Below are positions 57,666 to 64,000 of a stretch of DNA of 64,000 nt, piece after piece (within the stretch, counting starts at the first letter, position 1; every line of letters starts with the position of its first letter). The notes beneath the pieces are model-generated. The model saw only the letters and a program-made list of their open reading frames with translations. It made no database searches and had not been told where the DNA came from. This stretch comes from Acidiferrobacter thiooxydans (GTDB taxonomy: Bacteria > Pseudomonadota > Gammaproteobacteria > Acidiferrobacterales > Acidiferrobacteraceae), in contig NZ_PSYR01000001.1 in NCBI RefSeq assembly GCF_003333315.1, positions 456,001 to 520,000 of the forward strand, written 5' to 3'. The translations under genes and the position numbers were made by a program.

Positions 57666-58856
57666 ATGAAGTGCAAGGCATTGACCGCCGCGGTGAGCGC
57701 GGTCTTGGTAGTGGTCCCGATGGCCGCCGTGGCCGGCGTCAAGATCGGCGGTATGGCCCAAGGGGAGATCGGGTACTGGAAGGACACGAGCAAGGGCGTG
57801 GTGCAGAGCCAGGGTACGAACATGCTCGATAACGGCCGTGGTCGCCTGTGGATCGAGGCCGACCAGAAGCTCGGTTACGGGCTCACCGGCATGGCCTATT
57901 ACATGCTGAAGGTCAATACCGTGGGCCAGCAAGGTTTCGATACCTCGCCGTTCGCGCCCCTTAGCGACGCCGGTGAGAAGTACGTGGGTCTGAAGGGCGC
58001 CTTTGGCTCCATTGAGCTCGGTAATATCGCCAGCCCCTACAAGTACACCGGTGGTGTCATGTGGGATGCCTTCGTCACCACGGACCTGCAGGCGCGCGGC
58101 AACGGCGGTATGTCCGGGGGTGTGTTCGGCCAGAACGGTTTCATGTCGAACTCCATCCTCTACCAGTCCCCGGATTTCAGCGGCTTCCATGTGGCCTTCG
58201 CCTATAGCCCGATGAATGCCGGCGTCAACAATGGCACTGCCACTAACCCGGCGACCAACCTGACCGCCCAGCACGGCGACTATGCCGCCGCCGTGCAGTG
58301 GAAGGCCCTGGGCTGGAGTATCTTCGTGGCCCGTGATCACGCCTCGGCCCCGGGCGGCGATCAGACCTTCAAGCCGTATGTGACGCCAATTGGCGTCGGG
58401 CCAGATGGTCTGGTGTATGCCGAGGGAAGCAACTCAGGAAAAGCATCCCCCACAATTGTCGACGCGTTTCACGCCGCTACGCAGAACAACACCAAGTTCG
58501 GCGTGAAGTACAACTTCGGTCCGGTGGCGGTCATGGGTCAGGTGGAGAACCTCCAGACCTCCGGTGAGGCCAATCCGACCCGCGACTACTTCCTGGGGAT
58601 CGATGGCGCCGCCGGCCACTGGACGCCGGTGCTGCAATTGGGTGACACCACTGACAAGTATTTTGCCGGCACCGACATCAAGGTGAGTTATGTAGCGGTC
58701 GGCACCTTCTACAACTTCAAGAAGGGCTTCAGCCTCTACGGCGGCTACCGGCGTACACATATCACCGGGGTGTCCTCGGCGGTGGCGAGCGCCGAGCCCG
58801 GTGCCAGTAACGGCACCCAGAGCGTGTTCTCGATCGGCATGCGCAAGGTGTTCTAG
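57666..58856 (+). CDS. Gram-negative porin
   Basis: A 396-residue outer-membrane beta-barrel protein. A 23-residue signal peptide (MKCKALTAAVSAVLVVVPMA, cleaved after AVA) precedes alternating polar/hydrophobic strands. GRGRLWIEADQKLGYGL, EKYVGLKGAFGSIELGNI and a final MRKVF ending in Phe are typical of porin_4-type proteins. It is codon-biased and has a strong promoter and terminator, so it is probably abundant. It may allow anion or solute entry in the acid environment. Confidence 0.92.
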   Translation: MKCKALTAAVSAVLVVVPMAAVAGVKIGGMAQGEIGYWKDTSKGVVQSQGTNMLDNGRGRLWIEADQKLGYGLTGMAYYMLKVNTVGQQGFDTSPFAPLSDAGEKYVGLKGAFGSIELGNIASPYKYTGGVMWDAFVTTDLQARGNGGMSGGVFGQNGFMSNSILYQSPDFSGFHVAFAYSPMNAGVNNGTATNPATNLTAQHGDYAAAVQWKALGWSIFVARDHASAPGGDQTFKPYVTPIGVGPDGLVYAEGSNSGKASPTIVDAFHAATQNNTKFGVKYNFGPVAVMGQVENLQTSGEANPTRDYFLGIDGAAGHWTPVLQLGDTTDKYFAGTDIKVSYVAVGTFYNFKKGFSLYGGYRRTHITGVSSAVASAEPGASNGTQSVFSIGMRKVF

Positions 58857-58878
58857 GTCGTACCTGCAAGATGCGACG

Positions 58879-58906
58879 GACGGGGCCTGCGGGCCCCGTT
58901 TTTTTA
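58879..58906 (+). terminator. Rho-independent terminator of the porin gene
   Basis: ACGGGGCC pairs with GGGCCCCGT around a TGC loop, followed by TTTTTTT. Confidence 0.92.
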
Positions 58907-58946
58907 GGGGCTCTGCTACAATGGCGACCTCAAAAGGGGATTCTCC

Positions 58947-59981
58947 ATGGTCAAGGTCGGGATAATCGGCGGCACGGGTTATACGGGTTCCGAGCTCTTG
59001 CGGCTCTTGAGCCGTCACCCGCGCGTGACCATAGGCGCCATCACCTCGCGCGCCGAGGCCGGCCGCAATGTGGCGGATCTCTTTCCGAGTCTGCGCGGCC
59101 GGTGTGATCTCACGTTTACCGATCCCGAGGGCGAGGGGGTCTTTGCGGGTTGCGATGTGGTGATGAGCGCGACCCCCAACGGCATCGCCATGACCCACGC
59201 CCCGCGGCTACTCGCCGAAGGCGTGCGCGTGATCGACATCGCCGCCGACTTCCGGATTCGCGATATCGCCGTCTGGGAGCAATGGTATGGCATGAAGCAT
59301 GCCTGCCCGGGGCTCGTGGCCGAGGCCGTGTACGGCCTCCCGGAGCGCCATCGCGCCGCCATCCGTAAGGCGCGGCTCGTCGCCAATCCTGGATGTTATC
59401 CGACCGCCGTGCAGCTCGGTTTCCTGCCGCTTGTCGAAAACGGTCTCGTGGATCTGTCATCGCTCATGGCCTCGGCGGTGTCGGGTACGAGCGGGGCCGG
59501 GCGCGGGGCGCATGTGCCGATGTTGTTCGCCGAGGCCGCGGAGTCGGTGAAGGCCTATGCCGTGGGTGGTCACCGTCATCAGCCGGAGATCGCCCAGGGG
59601 CTTGCGCAGATGGCCGGCCAACCGGTTGAGTTCGTGTTCGTGCCACACCTCGTGCCCATGATCCGCGGTATCCATGCGACCCTCTATGCGCGCCTGAAGG
59701 ATCCCTCGGTCGATGTGCAGGCGCTCTACGAGACGCGTTACCGGGACGAGCCCTTCGTGGACGTCCTGCCGGCTGGCGGACACCCGGAGACACGCACCGT
59801 GCGTGGGACCAACCTCTGTCGTATCGCGGTCCATAGACCGAAGGGTACGGACAAGGTGGTGGTCCTGAGCGCCATCGACAATCTCACCAAGGGCGCGAGC
59901 GGCCAGGCGGTGCAGAACCTGAATCTGATGTGCGGCTTTGCAGAGACCGAGGGTCTCGACGAGATCGCGCTCTTCCCCTGA
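58947..59981 (+). CDS. argC: N-acetyl-gamma-glutamyl-phosphate reductase
   Basis: A 344-residue NADPH-dependent enzyme of arginine synthesis. [17 protein letters not shown] binds the dinucleotide; the catalytic C150 is in [19 protein letters not shown] and [14 protein letters not shown] are also conserved. Start ATG 58947 has AAAGGGGA upstream. Its neighbours (DUF6776-like, bactofilin, erpA) form a conserved gammaproteobacterial group. Confidence 0.97.
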   Translation: MVKVGIIGGTGYTGSELLRLLSRHPRVTIGAITSRAEAGRNVADLFPSLRGRCDLTFTDPEGEGVFAGCDVVMSATPNGIAMTHAPRLLAEGVRVIDIAADFRIRDIAVWEQWYGMKHACPGLVAEAVYGLPERHRAAIRKARLVANPGCYPTAVQLGFLPLVENGLVDLSSLMASAVSGTSGAGRGAHVPMLFAEAAESVKAYAVGGHRHQPEIAQGLAQMAGQPVEFVFVPHLVPMIRGIHATLYARLKDPSVDVQALYETRYRDEPFVDVLPAGGHPETRTVRGTNLCRIAVHRPKGTDKVVVLSAIDNLTKGASGQAVQNLNLMCGFAETEGLDEIALFP

Positions 59982-60035
59982 GTTGTCGCATGCGGCCGAC
60001 CGGCTATACTCCCCCCGAGTTTCCGTGGAGGTGTC

Positions 60036-60755
60036 GTGGTAAACCATATCGGCAATCTCGTGGTAAGGCGGCGCGTCTCGCCGGTGGTGCGTTACGGGCT
60101 GATCGCCACGGGTGTCGCCTTGGCGGTCCTGGGCGGTGCCGGGTTGTTCTGGTGGGGCGAATCGGCGGCGGGCTTCGACGTCGGCCGCGCGGCCCATGAC
60201 AAGGCCCAGGCGCGCGCACGCATTGCCCGTTTGCGGCACGAGGTCAAGAGGCTTTCTGTGCAGCTCGCCATAAGCAAGCGTTTGCTGCAGTCGGGAAACG
60301 TCGCCTACGCGGCGCTGTCTGCGGCGCTGAAGAAGAGCGATGCAAGGCGCCTGCATTTAAAGGAGCGCGTCGGTTTTTATGAGACCGTGTTGGCGGCCTC
60401 GAAGGCCGCGAAGGGTCTGAAGATCGAGCATTTCCAGGTGGTCCGCGCATCGTCGAGCTGGCGATACGACCTGGTCTTGGTGCAGCCGTTCGCCGCGAAT
60501 CGCTGGACCTATGCGCGCGTGCGCCTCACCGTTCAGGGGCAAGGGACGGGCCGTCCGTCGGGCGCCTCAGCCGTAAGCCTTGTTGACACGCCACGCGATG
60601 TACACTTTAAATATTTTGATGAGGTCCGCGGGCCCCTGAAAGTGCCCGCGCATGTCATTCCGCATAAAGTCATGGTCCGGGTCGTGTCGGGCGGGCGGGT
60701 CGTCACGCACAGTTATCCGTGGCCGAACCCGACGTCTCCAGGCCCCCACGAATGA
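60036..60755 (+). CDS. DUF6776-like membrane-anchored protein
   Basis: A 239-residue protein with a membrane span at about 20-40, a coiled coil from about 55 to 115 (AQARARIARLRHEVKRLSVQ), and a C-terminal beta domain. The arrangement and the position before a bactofilin gene match the DUF6776 family of gammaproteobacteria. The function is unknown; an envelope scaffold acting with bactofilin is plausible. It starts at GTG 60036 with GGAGGTG upstream. Confidence 0.75.
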   Translation: MVNHIGNLVVRRRVSPVVRYGLIATGVALAVLGGAGLFWWGESAAGFDVGRAAHDKAQARARIARLRHEVKRLSVQLAISKRLLQSGNVAYAALSAALKKSDARRLHLKERVGFYETVLAASKAAKGLKIEHFQVVRASSSWRYDLVLVQPFAANRWTYARVRLTVQGQGTGRPSGASAVSLVDTPRDVHFKYFDEVRGPLKVPAHVIPHKVMVRVVSGGRVVTHSYPWPNPTSPGPHE

Positions 60756-60766
60756 GGATACGCATC

Positions 60767-61189
60767 ATGCTGGAGAAGATGGGAAAGAAGTCGGGCGAAA
60801 AGCCTTGCAACACGATAGACACCCTGATTGGCGAACAGACCCAGATCACCGGCAACCTGGTATTTTCTGGGGGCTTGCGTATCGACGGCAAGGTCCATGG
60901 AGACATTACCGCGCAGGGCGACGGGAGTACCCTGATCTTGAGTGAACGCGGCGAGGTGACGGGCAATATCAAGGTTCCGCATCTCATCATCAACGGGAGG
61001 ATCAAGGGCAACGTCCATTCCTCGGAATGTGTGGAGTTGCAGGCCAAGGCCGAGATTACCGGTGACATGACCTACAAGAGCCTGGAGATGGCCCTCGGCG
61101 CCACGGTCAATGGCGGACTCATCCATGAGGCGGAGAAGGGGACGCCGAAGCTGAAGGCCATTGGCGCCTCCGATCCGGTCATATCCTAG
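60767..61189 (+). CDS. Bactofilin
   Basis: A 140-residue polymer-forming cytoskeletal protein. The central beta-helix is visible as repeated short strands: DTLIGEQTQITGNLVFSGGL, RIDGKVHGDIT, GEVTGNIKVP and GRIKGNVHSS. Basic N-terminal and flexible C-terminal tails flank it. ATG 60767 has GAGGA 8 bases upstream; ATG 60752 overlaps the previous stop and is the alternative. Bactofilins organise envelope or wall enzymes. Confidence 0.9.
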   Translation: MLEKMGKKSGEKPCNTIDTLIGEQTQITGNLVFSGGLRIDGKVHGDITAQGDGSTLILSERGEVTGNIKVPHLIINGRIKGNVHSSECVELQAKAEITGDMTYKSLEMALGATVNGGLIHEAEKGTPKLKAIGASDPVIS

Positions 61190-61256
61190 GCCCGTTTGAC
61201 CGCGCACCCGGGCGCGCGGATAATGGGGAGCAGCGAATTTACGAGGATTCATCAGC

Positions 61257-61613
61257 ATGACTGAAGCCGTTGCCACCGAGATGCCGAGCCCCTTGAATTT
61301 TACCGACAGTGCCGCTCAAAAGGTGAAAGAGCTGATTGCCGAGGAAAACAACCCGGCGTTGATGTTGCGGGTGTTTGTTTCGGGCGGCGGCTGCTCGGGT
61401 TTCCAGTACGGGTTCACGTTCGACGAGAACGCCAATGAGGATGATGCGCGCATCGACAAGGGCGGCGTCACCTTGCTGGTCGACCCTATGAGCTTTCAGT
61501 ACCTGGCGGGCGCCGAGATCGATTATCAGGAGGGCCTGGATGGCGCGCAATTCGTCATCAAGAACCCGCAGGCCAAGAGCACTTGCGGGTGCGGGTCGTC
61601 GTTCTCCGTCTGA
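61257..61613 (+). CDS. erpA: Iron-sulfur cluster insertion protein ErpA
   Basis: A 118-residue A-type carrier delivering [4Fe-4S] clusters to apo-proteins. The three cluster cysteines are C46 ([11 protein letters not shown]), C110 and C112 (STCGCGSSF). The family order here (bactofilin-erpA-anmK-tyrS) is common. It would serve the many Fe-S proteins of the window (MiaB, RimO, GlcF-like). Confidence 0.96.
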   Translation: MTEAVATEMPSPLNFTDSAAQKVKELIAEENNPALMLRVFVSGGGCSGFQYGFTFDENANEDDARIDKGGVTLLVDPMSFQYLAGAEIDYQEGLDGAQFVIKNPQAKSTCGCGSSFSV

Positions 61614-61639
61614 TGTGAGCCCGGATCCACTGCGATCCC

Positions 61640-61668
61640 CGAAGGCCCCTCCCTGCGAGGGGCCTTCG
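61640..61668. terminator. Terminator between erpA and anmK
   Basis: CGAAGGCCCCTC pairs with GAGGGGCCTTCG around CCTGC. It has only weak T runs on either side and sits between convergent genes, so it may serve both. Confidence 0.75.
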
Positions 61669-61775
61669 CTTTGGGGGTGTGCCTAGCCGGGCGCACCCAC
61701 TCGGATGGGCGTTACGGCCTTTCGTTCAGGGGCGGCAGGGCCTGAAGGGGGTACCCTTCAGTCGGCTCGATACGC

Positions 61776-62909
61776 TCAGGCGGGGTAAAGGGCGCCGAGC
61801 ACGACCGCATGGCGGGCACCTGTGACGGACGGGAGATTACCGGGGCGCCCGGCTTGGGCCTCGCGGGCGAGCCAGGCGAAGGCGGTGGGCTCGACCAGCT
61901 GCGGATCGAGGCCCAATCGGGCAGTGGTGTGGACGGGGATTGCGAGGCGCGCGGCGATCGCCGCCATGAGCACCGGGTTTGCGGTGCCGCCGCCGCACAG
62001 GTAGATCTCTTCCGGGGCCAGCGGGGCAAGTGCCTCGGTGATCGTGTCGGCAGTGAGGGCGACGAGCGTCGCCTGAACGTCGGCGCCATCCAGATCCCGG
62101 CCGAGCCGTTGCAGGCGGTCGTCGAGCCACTCTGAGCTGAAGTGCTCGCGCCCGGTACTTTTGGGCGGTGGGGCTGTGAAATACGGATCATCCTTCAGAA
62201 GCCCCAGTAAGGCACCATCCACCCGCCCGCGGGCTGCCAGTCGCCCGCCGGTATCTTGGGGTTCGCCGGTCTGCCGCCGGGCCCAGCCATCGAGCAGGGC
62301 GTTGCCGGGTCCGGTGTCGAAACCCTGCGTGCAGGCGCCTGTAGCGGCGGCGGGGATGACCGTGACATTGGCGATGCCGCCGATATTGACGATCGCGCGG
62401 GCGCGCGTGGCATGGGCAAACAGCCATCGATGGAAGGCCGGCACGAGCGGCGCCCCCTGGCCGCCCGCGGCCATGTCGCGGCGCCGGAAATCGGCGACGG
62501 TGGCAATACCGGTGCGTTCGGCAATGCGCGCTGGGTTGCCGATCTGCACAGTGAAGGCATGGGGCCCGCGCGGCCGATGGCGGATGGTCTGCCCATGCGA
62601 GCCTATGGCGGCAATATCGCTGGCCGCAAGTCCGGCCTTGCGATGGACCTCGCTGCTCGCCACCGCGAATATCTCCGCGAGCTCCTCCTCGAGCGCGCCC
62701 ATGCGCTCGATCTCATTGTCTCCCGGGACCATGAGCGCGAGCAGGCGCTGGCGCAGTGGTTCCGGGTAGGGTTGGTAGCTGTGCGCGGCGAGCACGACCC
62801 GCGGCCCGTGCTCATCGAAATGCACGCACACGGCGTCCACACCGTCCCCGCTCGTGCCCGACATGAGCCCGATGTAGTAATCCGTCCTGGTCCCGCTCCT
62901 GCCCGGCAT
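61776..62909 (-). CDS. anmK: Anhydro-N-acetylmuramic acid kinase
   Basis: A 377-residue kinase of peptidoglycan recycling: it cleaves and phosphorylates anhydroMurNAc to MurNAc-6-P. IGLMSGTSGDGVDAV is the ATP motif; IGSHGQTIRH, VADFRRRDMAAGGQGAPLVP, NIGGIANVT and GFDTGPGNALLD are characteristic. It is divergent from tyrS with about 44 bases between starts. Confidence 0.95.
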   Translation of the reverse strand: MPGRSGTRTDYYIGLMSGTSGDGVDAVCVHFDEHGPRVVLAAHSYQPYPEPLRQRLLALMVPGDNEIERMGALEEELAEIFAVASSEVHRKAGLAASDIAAIGSHGQTIRHRPRGPHAFTVQIGNPARIAERTGIATVADFRRRDMAAGGQGAPLVPAFHRWLFAHATRARAIVNIGGIANVTVIPAAATGACTQGFDTGPGNALLDGWARRQTGEPQDTGGRLAARGRVDGALLGLLKDDPYFTAPPPKSTGREHFSSEWLDDRLQRLGRDLDGADVQATLVALTADTITEALAPLAPEEIYLCGGGTANPVLMAAIAARLAIPVHTTARLGLDPQLVEPTAFAWLAREAQAGRPGNLPSVTGARHAVVLGALYPA

Positions 62910-62953
62910 GGTCGCTATGGTAACCTTGACGCTGTCAAAGGAGGTAGTTGATC

Positions 62954-64000
62954 GTGAAGGCCGCCGTAGAGGAGGCGCTGTCCATCATCCGGATGGGTAC
63001 CGCCGACATCGTTTCCGAGCCGGAGTTGCGCGAAAAGCTCGCCCTTGGTCGGCCGCTACGTATCAAGGCCGGCTTCGATCCCACGGCCCCGGACCTGCAT
63101 CTTGGGCACACTGTGCTTTTGCGCAAGCTGCGCCAGTTTCAGGACCTCGGGCATAGCGTTTTGTTTCTGATCGGGGACTTCACGGGGCGAATCGGCGATC
63201 CCACGGGCAAGAATGCCACACGCCCCCCGCTTTCGGCCGAGGATGTGGCACGTAATGCCGAGAGTTACGAGCAGCAGGTCTTCAAGATTCTCGACCGCTC
63301 GCGCACCGAGGTGGTATTCAATTCCCAATGGATGGGGACCCTTGGGACGTACGAACTCGTGCGTCTGGCCTCGCATTACACGGTGGCGCGTCTCTTGGAA
63401 CGAGACGATTTTGCGAAACGCTATGCCGATCATCAGCCGATCGCCGTCCACGAGTTTCTCTACCCCCTCATACAAGGCTACGACTCCGTGGCGCTGCAGG
63501 CCGACGTCGAGCTGGGTGGGACCGACCAGCGATTCAACCTGCTCGTGGGCCGCGAGCTCCAGCGCACCTATGGTCAGTCCCCGCAGGTGGTCATCACGCT
63601 CCCTATCCTGGAGGGTACCGACGGTGTCCAGAAGATGTCTAAATCACTAGGGAATGCGATCGGCATATCAGACCACCCCGACATCATGTTCGGCAAGGTC
63701 ATGTCGATCTCCGATACCCTGATGTGGCGCTATTACACCCTTTTGTCGCTGCGCCCGCAAAACGCGCTAGACGAGCTCCGTCGATCTGTGGATAATGCCG
63801 CCAACCCAAGGGACGTGAAACTCGCGCTAGCCCATGAGCTTGTGGCGCGGTTCCATGGCGTTGCCCAAGCCGATAACAGCCAGGAGCGTTTCCTGGCGGT
63901 TTTCAGCCGAAAGGCTTTACCGGAGACCATCGACGAGCGTATGCTTGTCATCCCTCCGGAAGGACTTGGCATAGCGCAGGCGCTGAAGGGCGCGGGCCTA
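62954..64000 (+). CDS. tyrS: Tyrosyl-tRNA synthetase (3' end outside window)
   Basis: The first 349 codons of a class-I aminoacyl-tRNA synthetase, running off the window end. It starts at GTG 62954 behind a very strong AAAGGAGGT. The class-I signatures are [13 protein letters not shown] (HIGH motif) and QKMSKSLGN (KMSKS motif), with [20 protein letters not shown] and [18 protein letters not shown] between them. The latter fits the TyrRZ-type (YadK-like) subgroup. The C-terminal S4-like domain would lie beyond the window. Confidence 0.96.
   Translation, partial: MKAAVEEALSIIRMGTADIVSEPELREKLALGRPLRIKAGFDPTAPDLHLGHTVLLRKLRQFQDLGHSVLFLIGDFTGRIGDPTGKNATRPPLSAEDVARNAESYEQQVFKILDRSRTEVVFNSQWMGTLGTYELVRLASHYTVARLLERDDFAKRYADHQPIAVHEFLYPLIQGYDSVALQADVELGGTDQRFNLLVGRELQRTYGQSPQVVITLPILEGTDGVQKMSKSLGNAIGISDHPDIMFGKVMSISDTLMWRYYTLLSLRPQNALDELRRSVDNAANPRDVKLALAHELVARFHGVAQADNSQERFLAVFSRKALPETIDERMLVIPPEGLGIAQALKGAGL

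Noticed and set aside
1..64000. CRISPR array, rRNA operon, prophage or integrase
   Set aside because: No regularly spaced repeats, no 16S/23S/5S sequence and no phage structural or recombinase motifs were seen on either strand.

Overview
The window is about 64 kb of GC-rich, densely packed proteobacterial chromosome. I infer an autotrophic, probably acidophilic sulfur- or iron-oxidising gammaproteobacterium (Acidiferrobacter- or Acidithiobacillus-like). The reasons are a Calvin-cycle gene run (prk-tkt-gap-pgk-pyk-fba), rpe-gph fused to trp genes, a glutamate-cysteine ligase of the type known from acidophilic iron oxidisers, a SoxB-like metallophosphatase, DUF302 and Coq7. Taxonomy is inference; no rRNA is present.

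Layout. 1-2.0 kb: end of a proteasome-like Ntn-hydrolase and a cytosolic SoxB/UshA-like phosphoesterase. 2.1-7.3 kb: miaB-phoH-ybeY-corC-lnt housekeeping operon. 7.3-9.1 kb: a TnpB-only IS200/IS605-family element with related nested palindromes at both ends. 9.1-16.2 kb, minus strand: gshA-gshB-tonB, then algH-ruvX-pyrR-pyrB-pyrC', mostly joined by 4-base overlaps; pyrC' is a catalytically dead dihydroorotase. 16.4-26.1 kb: Pil-Chp (twitching/surface-sensing) chemosensory operon. 26.1-27.9 kb: a decayed binding-protein fragment, a redoxin and an inositol-monophosphatase-like gene. 28.2-36.1 kb: Calvin/glycolytic operon, in which prk carries a frameshift, ending in a strong terminator. 36.3-39.3 kb: small hypothetical proteins, DUF302, rimO and a CopD-like membrane protein.

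39.5-41.3 kb: exbB-exbD-tonB. 41.3-43.5 kb, minus strand: zwf-pgl. 43.8-49.2 kb: rpe-gph-trpE-trpG-trpD-trpC, followed by OsmC-like and VOC proteins. 50-52.2 kb: coq7, a GlcF-like iron-sulfur protein and a divergent [2Fe-2S] ferredoxin. 52.3-53.5 kb: a predicted small RNA with its own promoter and terminator, rplM-rpsI and tRNA-Gln(CUG). 54.2-58.9 kb: a large GGDEF-EAL protein and a divergent porin. 58.9-64 kb: argC, a DUF6776-like protein, bactofilin, erpA, anmK and the start of tyrS.

How it fits together: the Calvin run regenerates and processes RuBP-cycle sugars, zwf/pgl/rpe provide the oxidative and epimerase branches, and gph plus the GlcF-like protein suggest 2-phosphoglycolate salvage. 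The Pil-Chp cluster and the GGDEF-EAL protein indicate surface-attached life. The items most worth following up are the predicted sRNA with an exposed anti-Shine-Dalgarno loop, the broken prk, the in-frame leader ORF stopping three bases before pyk, the TnpB element and the dead dihydroorotase.
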